21,225 nt of DNA from a virus, in the IMG/VR virus record IMGVR_UViG_3300009609_000074, positions 1 through 21,225 of that record. One strand, given 5' to 3'. Both the position numbers and the translations under genes were made by a program. Positions 7,320-15,329 of the stretch are shown piece by piece (position 1 is the first letter of the stretch; the number at the start of each line of letters is the position of its first letter). The notes below the pieces were generated by a model, which saw only the letters and a program-made list of their open reading frames with translations, was not told where the DNA came from and searched no databases.

Positions 7320-8477
7320 ATGGCCACCCGCTATTTCCGCAAGAAATCGATCCTCGCGAAGATCGAGGCTGTCTACGGCACCGATTCCGTGCCCACCGGT
7401 GCGGCGAACGCGATCAACACGCGTGACGTCGAGTTTACCCCGATGGAGCTGGAATACGCCGACCGCGACATCGCTCGCGCCTACATGGGGCATCAGGAGC
7501 AGATCGTCGTCACCGCGCGCGCGCGGATCTCCTACAACGTCGAGATCGCGGGCTCCGGCACCGCCGGCGTGGCTCCCGCGTGGGGGCCGCTGCTTCGCGC
7601 CTCTGCGATGGGTGAGTACATCCTCGCGGCCGCTCACGCGAACACCGCCCAGGCCGGCGGCGCATCGACCATCACGCTCGCCGCCGGCGCATCGGCTTCG
7701 GATGAGGCCTACCGCGGCATGCGCATCCGCACCACCGGCGGCACCGGCTCGGGCCAGTCGCGCATCATCTCGACCTACAACGGCACCAGCAAGGTTGCCA
7801 CTGTGTCGGAGGCGTGGACGGTAAACCCGGATGCGACTACAACGTACTCGATCGACGCGCAGGTTGCCTACCTGCCCGTCTCCAGCGGACACGAGGCGGT
7901 GAGCAAGTATTTCAACCTGGACGGCAAGCGCCACATCATGCTGGGCACGCGCGGCAGCGTCGCGATACGGTTGATGGCGCGCAGCCTCCCGATGTTCGCG
8001 TTTACCTTTGAGGGGCTGCTCGGCACCATCAGCGACACGGCGCTCCCGACCGACGTCTTCACCGCCTGGAAAAAGCCGCTTGCCGTCAACAACGCGAACA
8101 CCAGCGGCTTCACGCTGCACGGTTTCGTCGGCAAGCTCTACGGCCTGGAGGCGAATCTCTCCAATCAGCTCGTCTATCGCAATCTGGTCGGCGTGGAGGA
8201 CGTGCAGGTGACGGATCGCGGTCCGGCGGGCAGCGTCACGATCGAGGACCCGACCATCGCCGAGAAGAACTACTACACCCAGGTGACGGCGATCAACCTG
8301 GGGGCGATGAACCTGCTCCACGGCACCGCCGCGGGCAACCAGTTCCACTTCCACGCACCGGCGGCGCAGTTGACCAATCCGCGTTACGAGAACCGCGACG
8401 GCATCGTAGCGCAAGCGCTCGCCGCGCGGTTCGTCTCCAACCTCGGCAACGACGAGATCGCCATCCAGGCGCTCTAA
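7320..8477 (+). CDS. Major tail tube protein with an inserted beta module
   Basis: The 385-aa product is a tail tube protein of the long Phage_tube_2-like type. The N-terminus 'RYFRKKSILAKIEAVYGTDSVPTGAANAI' and 'DRDIARAYMGHQEQIV' near residues 48-63 are characteristic, and the C-terminal part returns to tube-like strands ('VSLNLGAMNLLHG'-like region near 320-332, 'NPRYENRDGIVAQALAARF'). Residues about 106-180 look like a separate module: 'TITLAAGASASDEAYRGMRIRTTGGTGSGQ' and '..ISTYNGTSKVATV' are the well-known 'GtGsGQ...I..Y.G..k.atv' phage insertion module. It would sit on the tube surface, perhaps with the usual carbohydrate- or cell-adhesion role. AAGGAG lies 6 nt before ATG 7320. A terminator follows the gene. 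Confidence 0.8.
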   Translation: MATRYFRKKSILAKIEAVYGTDSVPTGAANAINTRDVEFTPMELEYADRDIARAYMGHQEQIVVTARARISYNVEIAGSGTAGVAPAWGPLLRASAMGEYILAAAHANTAQAGGASTITLAAGASASDEAYRGMRIRTTGGTGSGQSRIISTYNGTSKVATVSEAWTVNPDATTTYSIDAQVAYLPVSSGHEAVSKYFNLDGKRHIMLGTRGSVAIRLMARSLPMFAFTFEGLLGTISDTALPTDVFTAWKKPLAVNNANTSGFTLHGFVGKLYGLEANLSNQLVYRNLVGVEDVQVTDRGPAGSVTIEDPTIAEKNYYTQVTAINLGAMNLLHGTAAGNQFHFHAPAAQLTNPRYENRDGIVAQALAARFVSNLGNDEIAIQAL

Positions 8478-8498
8478 AGGAGCATCGCACTAACAAGC

Positions 8499-8520
8499 TG
8501 CCCCTCGGTAACCGGGGGCA
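8499..8520. repeat. Hairpin downstream of the tail tube gene
   Basis: TGCCCC-T-CGG / CCG-GGGGCA pair with a TAA loop, a 9-bp stem with one bulged T. It lies 22 nt after the tail tube stop and has no T-tract. It may stabilise the 3' end of the upstream mRNA. A second, terminator-like hairpin follows at 8544. Confidence 0.7.
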
Positions 8521-8543
8521 CATCACAACGAAGCGCATGCATT

Positions 8544-8579
8544 GGTGGGCATCCCGGCCGGGTCGCCCACCTTTTTTTT
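8544..8579 (+). terminator. Intrinsic terminator within the tail operon
   Basis: A perfect GGTGGGC/GCCCACC stem (8544-8550 with 8565-8571), extended by an inner CCC/GGG pairing, is followed by eight T (8572-8579). It stands between the tail tube and the chaperone genes, so it probably reduces, rather than blocks, transcription into the low-copy tail assembly genes. Confidence 0.85.
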
Positions 8580-8605
8580 GAACGATTTGATGAGGGTTTA
8601 ACGCA

Positions 8606-8944
8606 ATGTTCAAGATAGCAGAGAAGCGGATAGTCGAGTGGCCTGTGGTGATCTCCGTGCCACAGGACGGCGGGAAAGTGCGCAAGCACGAAGCGCGCGT
8701 GCAGTTTGAGTATCTCGAGCAGGCTGAGGTTGATGAAGTCCTGGCCAGCGGAAACGACACCGATTTGATGGTGCGCGCGGTCAAGGGGTGGCCGGAAGGC
8801 CAGTTTCAGGACGAGAAGGGCGAGGCGCTCGCGTTCAGTCCCGAGAATCTCGCGCGGCTGATGCAGACACAGTATGTGCGTCTCGCATTCGTTGCCGCGC
8901 ATCTGCAGCTCCAAAACGGCCGTGAGGCAGCAAGAAAAAACTAG
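8606..8944 (+). CDS. Tail assembly chaperone, upstream frame (lambda gpG-like)
   Basis: The 112-aa product resembles tail assembly chaperones that coat the tape measure protein before tube polymerisation. Family traits: the N-terminal beta segment 'EWPVVISVPQDGGKV', 'EARVQFEYLEQAEVDEV', the 'VKGWPEGQFQDEKGEALAFSPENLARLM' region (~70-97) and a final helix ending in Lys-Asn. ATG 8606 has GAGG 10 nt upstream, after the terminator. The decisive feature is the end: A AAA AAC occupies the last three codons in phase, immediately before TAG, so ribosomes can slip -1 and continue into the DUF1799 frame, as lambda does from G to G-T. The predicted fusion would be 233 aa (112 from this frame, 121 from the next). 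Confidence 0.85.
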   Translation: MFKIAEKRIVEWPVVISVPQDGGKVRKHEARVQFEYLEQAEVDEVLASGNDTDLMVRAVKGWPEGQFQDEKGEALAFSPENLARLMQTQYVRLAFVAAHLQLQNGREAARKN

Positions 8945-8981
8945 CCGACGCCGCACGGCACTGGGCGCACGTCATGCGGCG
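8935..8981 (+). other. Programmed -1 ribosomal frameshift signal
   Basis: The slippery heptamer A AAA AAC (8935-8941) lies in the zero frame directly before the stop TAG (8942-8944). Seven nt downstream begins a 7-bp stem, CGCCGCA (8949-8955) with TGCGGCG (8975-8981), with a 19-nt loop. The -1 frame is open from just after a TGA at 8923-8925 to the stop at 9304, so the two frames overlap only at 8926-8944, exactly at the heptamer. Confidence 0.85.
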
Positions 8982-9306
8982 GAAGGTCGGGCGCGGTCCG
9001 GACGAGGCTGCCGATGATCTCGATAGCATGGGGATCGGTGGCGAGGTGCGCGACGCGGTCGAGGAGGACGATGCACCCGATCTGTTTGCCGTGTGGCCCG
9101 AGAACAGGTCTACGGTTGACCTCTTCACGAACGCGTGCCGCACCCAATGGAGCGTCGGTTTTGAAGGCGTTATCGGTATGAACTATGCCGGAGTCGATGT
9201 GGTGCTCCGCATGCAACGCGTGAAGCGCCAAGCGCGCGTCTTCTCCGATATCCAGGTCATGGAACGCGCGGCCCTCCCCATCCTGAAAGTGCGCAGCGAT
9301 GAGTGA
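8941..9306 (+). CDS. Tail assembly chaperone, -1 frame extension (lambda gpT-like, DUF1799)
   Basis: Translation after the slip starts with codon CTA at 8941 and ends at TGA 9304-9306, adding 121 residues to the upstream chaperone. The sequence matches DUF1799: an N-terminal 'ADAARHW' helix, then an acidic linker, then 'VWPENRSTVDLFTNACRTQWSVGFEGVIGMNYAGVDVVLRM' and a closing 'DIQVMERAAL'. There is an ATG at 8974 but no convincing Shine-Dalgarno before it, and starting there would lose the conserved first helix; translation as a fusion is therefore preferred. The stop overlaps the tape measure start by 8 bases. In lambda the T domain binds the tail tube subunit while G binds the tape measure. 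Confidence 0.8.
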   Translation, partial: LADAARHWAHVMRRKVGRGPDEAADDLDSMGIGGEVRDAVEEDDAPDLFAVWPENRSTVDLFTNACRTQWSVGFEGVIGMNYAGVDVVLRMQRVKRQARVFSDIQVMERAALPILKVRSDE

Positions 9307-12300
9307 CGTCGTTCTCGGCATCAGGCTTACGATTGACGGCAAGGAGGTATCCGGTGAGATCCGGGGCCAGACCGCCGAACTGGAGAAGCTCGGCCGCGTC
9401 GCCCAGCAGTCCAATCAGCAGGCGAAGACCGCGGCGGACAATTACGTCGCGTCGCTGAGGAAGCAAGCCGACACGCTCGGCATGACCAAGACGCAGACGC
9501 TTGCGTACGAGGCGTCACAGCACAACCTCACCACCGCGCAGCGCGAGCAGATCGCCACCAACATCAAGGCGATTGAAGCTCACGATCGCCACGAAAAGAT
9601 ACTGGGGCGCGTTCGAATGGCGGCTGCTGCCGCCGGCGCGGTGCTCGCCGCAGGACTCGTCGCCGGGCTCAAAGCATCTGTCGCGGCCGCGATCGAGGCG
9701 GAGCAGGCGGATCTCCGTCTGCTGGCGGTCGTCAGGGCAACGGGCCAGGCGGCAGGACTGACGGCTCGGGAGCTGATCGATATGGCCGGAGCCTTCCAGG
9801 ATCGGCTCGGCATCAACGACGAGGCCGTCAAGCAGTCGATGGCGGTGCTCCTCACATTCCGCTCCGTTTCGCGCGACAGCTTCGGCGAAGCGATGGAAGT
9901 CGCGGCCAATCTCGCCAAGGTGACTGGCACCGACCTCCAAAGCGCGGTGTTGCAGCTCGGCAAGGCCCTGGAGGAGCCGGAGGCCGGATTGACGGCGCTG
10001 CGGCGATCGGGCGTGAGCTTCACCGAGTCGCAAAAGGATCTAATCAAGGAGCTGGTCGAGACCGGTAACCAGGCGCAGGCAATCACCACGATCCTGCAGG
10101 TAATGAAGGAGCAGGGTTTCGACAAAGTGGCCGAGTCGATGCACCAGGGCCTCGGCCGCGAAACAGCCAGGCTCAGGAACGAATGGGACGATCTCCTTGA
10201 AACGCTGGGGCGCACAAAGCAGATAGAGACTGGCGTGGGCGGTCCGTTGGGCTTGCTCGCCACCCGGCTCCGCGAGCTGCGTGAGTTGATAGAGCTTCCG
10301 GTCTGGCAGCGCCTGGGCGTCATCTTTAGTTTCGGTGGGTACTCTCCGCCCAAGCCCACGACGTCGAGTTCCGGCGTTGACGCTGAGGATCGTGACCAGG
10401 GACTGTCGATCCGTTCGGTACGGAACGCGCAGGATGCTTACGCGTCGTTCAGCAAGCAATTCCGCAGCGACAACGAGAAACTGGCCGACGACCTGCGCAA
10501 GCTCACCGCGCTTTACAACAACAACGCGATGTCCCTCGAGGAATACACCAAGACCGAGGCCGATATCCGCGCCAAGTACGCGAAGAAAGGCAAGGGCGAC
10601 GGCGGCGAAGACATGGAGGCATACGTCGCTAAGCTCCGCGAGCAGCTCGCCGTCATCAAGGAAACCTCACTCGAAGAGAAGGTGCTATACGACCTACAGA
10701 CCAAGCGCTGGAAGAACGGCACGCAGGCGCTGAGGGAGGAGGCGGTCGAACTAGCGCGGCGCCAGGCGCTCAAGAAGAACGAGGATCTGTTGCTCCAGAC
10801 GGAGCTGGCGTTGCAGAGGGAGGCGGCTGAAGAGGGGCGCGTGAGAATTCAGCTCGGCGAGCGCGCGAACCAGCTGCGCAACGAGGCGCTGGATTCGTCT
10901 CGGCTCGCCGTGCAGGCAGCGAACGATGAGCTGGCGATCGCTCAGAAGGAAATCGAGCTGATGGGACTCTCCGAGGCGGCGCGGCGTGAGCAGCTCGCGC
11001 TGTTCAAGGCGGAGATCGAGGAGCGCGCCAAGATAAACGCGTTGAAAGCCCAAGGCGCGAAGCTGGACGACGAGGACGTTGCGAACATGCTGGAGCGCGC
11101 CAAGGCGGCCGCTGCCGTCCGAGCCCAGGCTGACACACTGCGGCAGGAGTTCGCCGCAATGCAGGGGCAGCAGGTCGATATGTGGCGGTCGATAGACCGT
11201 GTCGCGCATGACACGTTTTCCTCGATCGAGGATTCCGGGAAGGGCGCATTCGATCGGCTCCGGGACTCGCTTAAGAACGGGCTTTACGATCTGCTCTACC
11301 AGATCACGGTGCGCCGGTGGATCATTAATATCTCGGCCGCGGTGTCCGGGCAGTCCGCGGCGTCGCAAGCCTTCGGCGCCGCAAATGTGAACGGCGGCGG
11401 CATGAGCATCACGGATTTGTTCTCCCTCGGCAACAGCGCCTCCGGCCTGTTCGGTGGTGGGGGACTGTTCGGCGGCGCGGTGAACCTGGCAGGCAATTCT
11501 CTCGCCGGCGCATCCTGGTTGGGCACCGGCTCCATGTTCGGCGCCGTCGGTGGGGCAGAACTGGCGGGCCTTGCCGCGCTGGAGGGTGGCGGGGCACTGG
11601 CGGGCGGCGCCGCACTCGGCGCAGGTGCCGCCGCGGCCATCCCGTACATCGGCTGGGCGATCGCAGCGATCGCGCTTCTCTCAAGCCTCGGCGGCAGCAA
11701 GATCCCGACCTCCGCCCTCGGGGGATTCGGCGGCGCATTCGACCCCGGCGGAATGATCTCGGGTACGCCGTCGCCCTACGGCGGCGACAGCGCCGGCGCG
11801 CAGCGCGTCGTCGAGGGGCTGTACCAACGTTTCGACACGCTTGCCACTGCGCTTGGCGGGCGCTACCAGAACGTCTCGTTCTCCTACGATGCCAACACCG
11901 GCCGGGAAGGCCAGAACCCGAACTTCGCGCTCTTCTCAGCCGCGGGCGCGAACCGCTACCAGGTGGGTGAGAACGTCGGTGCCTACCGCCAGCTCGACGA
12001 CGCGACGCTGCAGCTCGAGGTGAGTCGTGCGCTGGTCTCCGCCCTCCAGGGTGCGGACCTCCCCGGCTACATCGAGAAGTACTTCGACAGCCTCAATCCG
12101 GCCGGCATGGATCAGGCCGCGATCGACAACGCGCTCGCCTTCTCCGGCGCCCTGAAGGCATTGCGCGATTCGCTCTATGAGACCCGCACGCCGCTCGAGA
12201 TCGCGCGCGACAACATGCGGGACCTCGCGCGCGAGCTTTCCACCTCAAAGGGCGGCTTCACGGAGGACCTGAAGGCCGCGATCCGCGAGGGCCTCACGCC

Positions 12301-13591
12301 GGAGACGCTGGCGCAGTGGACGCAGCTTAAGGCGATCATCGAACAAGTGACGGCCGCGGAGCACCAGCTCGCCGACGAGCGGCGCGCGGAGGCGCAAGCG
12401 CTTCTTGCCCAGCAGCGAGAGCGGGCACGCGCGCTCCTCGCCGAGCAGCGCGAGCTGGCGCGCGCGCGGCAGCAATTCCAGGGGAGCATAGAGCAGCGCA
12501 TCGCCGCGCTCGGCGGCGGCCCGGGCGCCGGCGTGCTGCGCTCGCGGCTCGATCAGTTGCGCGATCAGTACGAGGACGCGGCCGGCAGCCGGCGGCGCAT
12601 CAACATCCTCACGCAGGCGGCCGAGACCGTCGACCAGTGGCTCGATGCGCGCACCTCCGCGCTGGAGCGCGAGCGGGCGAAGATCGAGGAGGTCGGCGCC
12701 GTGCGCTTGGGCGCGCTGGAGAAGGAACTCGCGATCCAGCTCTCGTGGGCGGGGGCGCTCTCCCAGGCGAAGGCGATGCTGGACGCGATGCGGCTCACCT
12801 CCGCCAACCCGCTGCCGATCGGCGGCCGCGTGGGGCTTGCCTCGCTCGACGTCGCGCGGCTCCAGGGCGAGTTCGCCGCGGCGCCGCGCGACGAGCGCGG
12901 GGCGCTCGCGCAGCAGCTCCTCTCCGCACTCGGCACCCAGCTCGGTCTGGTGCAGGAAGCCTACCAGCGGCCGAGCCCCGAGTATCAGGCCGCGTACAAC
13001 CAGATCGCAGCGCAGGTCTCGGACGTGCAGGCGAAGGCGCAGCATCACGCCGAGCGCGCGATCACCCTCCAGCAGGAGATCTCCGCGCTCCAGGAGGCGC
13101 AGATCAAGCAGCTCGCCGGCATCGATGCCAGGCTCGAGGCCGCCAACAGCCAGGCACTCGAATGGTACCGCGAGATCCAGCAGCAGGGCGCGCTCCTCTA
13201 CAAGGAGCTGCAGCTCACCGCCAAGGCGGAAGCCGAGGCGCTCGCCGCCGGCGTTACGCTGAGCGATCACATCGCCACCAACACCGGGCGCACGGTGACG
13301 CTCCTCACGCAGATCCGCAACCGCCTTGCCGTGATGCCGCCGGGGTTCGCATCGGGGCTGGACTTCGTCCCGTACGACAACTTCCCGGCCATGCTGCATT
13401 TAGGCGAGCGGGTGCAGACGCGCGCGGAGGCCGATGCTGCACGTCGTGGCGGCGGCTCGGTGATCGAGTTCAAGCCCACGTTCGTGATCCAGGGCGGTAG
13501 GGCTGAAGACGCGAAGGCGATCGTGGAGGAAGCATATCGCGTCTTCGTTCAACGACTACCCGCCCTCAAACAGCAGTTAAAGGTGGCGTAA
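9299..13591 (+). CDS. Tail length tape measure protein
   Basis: The 1430-aa product is the tape measure that sets tail length and later leaves the tail to help DNA entry. The N-terminus carries the family pattern 'YVASLRKQADTLGMTKTQTLAYEA' (about 50-72; lambda gpH / TMP_2 type). A hydrophobic Ala/Gly segment at ~103-130 and a larger one at ~700-800 (Gly/Ala-rich, 'AAAIPYIGWAIAAIALLSSL') are the usual membrane-active parts. Long Glu/Lys/Arg/Ala coiled-coil stretches lie at about 440-640 and 1010-1060. The C-terminus 'GFASGLDFVPYDNFPAMLHLGERVQTRAEAD' is a standard ending of the family. At the common ~0.15 nm per residue, a tail near 210 nm is expected (inference). ATG 9299 overlaps the chaperone stop; the next gene abuts. 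Confidence 0.93.
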   Translation: MSDVVLGIRLTIDGKEVSGEIRGQTAELEKLGRVAQQSNQQAKTAADNYVASLRKQADTLGMTKTQTLAYEASQHNLTTAQREQIATNIKAIEAHDRHEKILGRVRMAAAAAGAVLAAGLVAGLKASVAAAIEAEQADLRLLAVVRATGQAAGLTARELIDMAGAFQDRLGINDEAVKQSMAVLLTFRSVSRDSFGEAMEVAANLAKVTGTDLQSAVLQLGKALEEPEAGLTALRRSGVSFTESQKDLIKELVETGNQAQAITTILQVMKEQGFDKVAESMHQGLGRETARLRNEWDDLLETLGRTKQIETGVGGPLGLLATRLRELRELIELPVWQRLGVIFSFGGYSPPKPTTSSSGVDAEDRDQGLSIRSVRNAQDAYASFSKQFRSDNEKLADDLRKLTALYNNNAMSLEEYTKTEADIRAKYAKKGKGDGGEDMEAYVAKLREQLAVIKETSLEEKVLYDLQTKRWKNGTQALREEAVELARRQALKKNEDLLLQTELALQREAAEEGRVRIQLGERANQLRNEALDSSRLAVQAANDELAIAQKEIELMGLSEAARREQLALFKAEIEERAKINALKAQGAKLDDEDVANMLERAKAAAAVRAQADTLRQEFAAMQGQQVDMWRSIDRVAHDTFSSIEDSGKGAFDRLRDSLKNGLYDLLYQITVRRWIINISAAVSGQSAASQAFGAANVNGGGMSITDLFSLGNSASGLFGGGGLFGGAVNLAGNSLAGASWLGTGSMFGAVGGAELAGLAALEGGGALAGGAALGAGAAAAIPYIGWAIAAIALLSSLGGSKIPTSALGGFGGAFDPGGMISGTPSPYGGDSAGAQRVVEGLYQRFDTLATALGGRYQNVSFSYDANTGREGQNPNFALFSAAGANRYQVGENVGAYRQLDDATLQLEVSRALVSALQGADLPGYIEKYFDSLNPAGMDQAAIDNALAFSGALKALRDSLYETRTPLEIARDNMRDLARELSTSKGGFTEDLKAAIREGLTPETLAQWTQLKAIIEQVTAAEHQLADERRAEAQALLAQQRERARALLAEQRELARARQQFQGSIEQRIAALGGGPGAGVLRSRLDQLRDQYEDAAGSRRRINILTQAAETVDQWLDARTSALERERAKIEEVGAVRLGALEKELAIQLSWAGALSQAKAMLDAMRLTSANPLPIGGRVGLASLDVARLQGEFAAAPRDERGALAQQLLSALGTQLGLVQEAYQRPSPEYQAAYNQIAAQVSDVQAKAQHHAERAITLQQEISALQEAQIKQLAGIDARLEAANSQALEWYREIQQQGALLYKELQLTAKAEAEALAAGVTLSDHIATNTGRTVTLLTQIRNRLAVMPPGFASGLDFVPYDNFPAMLHLGERVQTRAEADAARRGGGSVIEFKPTFVIQGGRAEDAKAIVEEAYRVFVQRLPALKQQLKVA

Positions 13592-14215
13592 ATGTCCGAC
13601 AAAACCGACTACTTGAAGAACGCGCAGATCAACACCATGCGCGACGTGGCGCTCTCCGCGCCGGCCGACATGTACGTGGGGCTCTTCAGCACGATCCCCG
13701 CGGACGACGGCACCGGCGGCGTGGAGCTCTCCGGGGGCAGCTACGCACGCCAGGCGGTGACGCTCGGCGCCCCGGCGGCCGGCGTTTCCAGCAATAGCGG
13801 GGAGGTGGCGTTTCCCGTCGCGACCGGCAACCAGGGCACCGCGATAGGCTGGGGACTCTTCGATGCGGCCGCGGCCGGCAATCTGTGGTGGAAGACGCGG
13901 CTCGGAGGCGCGCCGCTCGACTTCATCGGGCTTGCGGCGGACGACTTCATCTACGCGCTGGGGCATACGTTCGTCAACACCGACGAGATCGTGTTCACGG
14001 GTGCCTCCGTGCCCGGCGGGCTCACCGCCGGCACCAAGTATTTCGTGCGCGATGCGGCCACTGACAAGTTCAAGGTGGCGGCCACGAGCGGGGGTGCTGC
14101 GATCGATCTCACCGCGAACGGCACGGGGGTCGTGCAGACGGATCTGCGCAAGACCATCAACACAGGCGACCAGGCCAAGTTCGCGATCGGCGACCTGGTG
14201 GTGAAGGAGCGCTAG
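13592..14215 (+). CDS. Gp80-like tail fibre protein with inserted module
   Basis: The 207-aa product begins immediately after the tape measure stop. Residues 1-110 fit the small Gp80-like phage tail fibre family: 'MYVGLFSTIPADDGTGGVELSGGSYARQAVTLGAP' and a later 'GWGLFDAAAAGNLWW' are typical. The final 20 residues ('INTGDQAKFAIGDLVVKER') also fit its end. Between them, about residues 112-187, lies a module with 'DEIVFTG...PGGLTAGTKYFVRDAATDKFKVAATSGGAAIDLTANGTG', a widespread phage insertion motif (a tgl..GT.YYV....d.FkvA pattern). The protein is thus an ordinary fibre domain interrupted by a mobile beta module, presumably exposed at the tail tip. Confidence 0.72.
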   Translation: MSDKTDYLKNAQINTMRDVALSAPADMYVGLFSTIPADDGTGGVELSGGSYARQAVTLGAPAAGVSSNSGEVAFPVATGNQGTAIGWGLFDAAAAGNLWWKTRLGGAPLDFIGLAADDFIYALGHTFVNTDEIVFTGASVPGGLTAGTKYFVRDAATDKFKVAATSGGAAIDLTANGTGVVQTDLRKTINTGDQAKFAIGDLVVKER

Positions 14216-14218
14216 ACC

Positions 14219-14506
14219 ATGTTCTTCGCCGTGTATGAGACCGCGTCCGGCAAGCTCGTGAGTGTCGGCACCGTGCTGGGGCCTTTGCGCGAGGGGCTCG
14301 CCTCGCAGCAGATCCAGGGCGAGCACGATTCGGCCACGGTGTGGAATCCGCTGACGCTGGTGTTCGATCCGCCGCCCGCGCCCGTGCCCGATCCGGACCG
14401 CATCGTGATGCAGGCGCTGGTGGACAAGACGCTCCAGGACTGGACCAACGCGGACACGATCGTCGCCATCAAGCACCTGATCAAGCGGCAGCTCCGCAAT
14501 GGGTGA
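14219..14506 (+). CDS. Small tail-module protein of unknown function
   Basis: The 95-aa product follows the fibre gene by 3 nt, with AAGGAG about 9 nt before ATG 14219. It has an N-terminal beta segment 'MFFAVYETASGKLVSVGTVL', a proline-rich hinge (residues ~50-60, 'FDPPPAPVPDPDR') and a C-terminal helical part ('DWTNADTIVAIKHLIKRQLRNG'). I do not recognise a family, though similar short 'Y.....G.lvs.Gt' proteins occur near phage tail tip genes. It overlaps the next gene by 8 bases. It may be a fibre-associated or assembly protein; this is inference from position. Confidence 0.65.
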   Translation: MFFAVYETASGKLVSVGTVLGPLREGLASQQIQGEHDSATVWNPLTLVFDPPPAPVPDPDRIVMQALVDKTLQDWTNADTIVAIKHLIKRQLRNG

Positions 14507-15329
14507 CTGGCCGCTCTCGGGGGGCGCGCAGAAGCTCACCACCGTCGCCGCCGATGCCGCCGCCTCGCGCGGCACGACGGTCACAGCTCCCGGCGCCAAC
14601 AACACCAAGGGCGCCTACACCGAGCTTGTCGCCTCCTCGGCGCACGACGCGGACGCGCTGCTCGTGGTGCTGCAGATCGGGCTCAATGCCGTGGGCTACC
14701 TCGTCGACATCGCGATCGGTGGCGCAGGATCGGAGAAGGTTGTCGTGCCCAACATCCCGCACGGGTCCGCCAACAGCACGCGCGACACGGACAGCCTGGC
14801 TGTGATCGTGCCGCTCGCGATCCCGGCCGGCACCCGCATATCGGCACGCTACCAGGCAAGCACCGCATCTGGCTCCATCGTGCGCGCGACGGCGACGCTG
14901 CTCAAGGGCAACTTCAAGTCGCCCTCGGCGCTGGGCGTTGTCTCCGCACTCGGCGCGCTCACCGCGAGCAGCCGGGGCACCAACATCGATCCGGGCGGCA
15001 CGATCAACACCAAGGGCTCGTATGCGGAGCTGATCGCCTCCACTGCGTACGACATCAAGGCGCTGGTCGTCATCCCGCGCAAGGTCGCGAACGGTTTGAG
15101 CGTGGCCACCTGGTGGCTGCTCGACATCGCGATCGGCGGCGCCGGCTCGGAGAAGATCGTCATTGCCGATTACGCGCTCACCGCATCCGACCGGGACATC
15201 CTGTCGCCGGAATCCACCGTGATTCCCGTTGACATCCCGGCCGGCTCGCGGGTCGCCGCGCGCGCGGCCTGCAGCATCAACACCGCGAGCGTGCGCACGA
15301 TCGACCTGGTCCTACTGGGAGTCACCTGA
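14499..15329 (+). CDS. Tail-module protein made of two duplicated beta-rich domains
   Basis: The 276-aa product consists of two related domains of about 130 residues (about 10-137 and 144-275). Each has 'NTKG(A/S)Y(T/A)EL(V/I)AS(S/T)A.D..AL.V', then 'DIAIGGAGSEK(V/I)V', then 'VP..IPAG(T/S)R(I/V)(S/A)AR', and ends with 'TLLKG' or 'VLLGV'. The pattern is beta-rich with no signal peptide or membrane segment. I do not know a named family; position suggests an exposed virion tip or fibre protein, and such pairs often act as receptor or carbohydrate-binding modules. ATG 14499 overlaps the previous gene; the TGA stop overlaps the next ATG by one base (TGATG). Confidence 0.75.
   Translation: MGDWPLSGGAQKLTTVAADAAASRGTTVTAPGANNTKGAYTELVASSAHDADALLVVLQIGLNAVGYLVDIAIGGAGSEKVVVPNIPHGSANSTRDTDSLAVIVPLAIPAGTRISARYQASTASGSIVRATATLLKGNFKSPSALGVVSALGALTASSRGTNIDPGGTINTKGSYAELIASTAYDIKALVVIPRKVANGLSVATWWLLDIAIGGAGSEKIVIADYALTASDRDILSPESTVIPVDIPAGSRVAARAACSINTASVRTIDLVLLGVT

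Noticed and set aside
7032-8414. Minus-strand reading frame of 460 codons
   Set aside because: Antisense to the tail tube gene; no recognisable motif.
8974-9306. Independent gene starting at ATG 8974
   Set aside because: No good ribosome binding site, the conserved first helix would be lost, and the frameshift explains expression better.
12637-13500. Alternative plus-frame reading of 287 codons in the tape measure gene
   Set aside because: Out-of-frame shadow of the tape measure; Arg/Ala/Gly-biased and lacking motifs.
14499-15329. Diversity-generating retroelement variable region
   Set aside because: The duplicated domains differ throughout, not at adenine-directed sites, and no reverse transcriptase or template repeat is present in the window.
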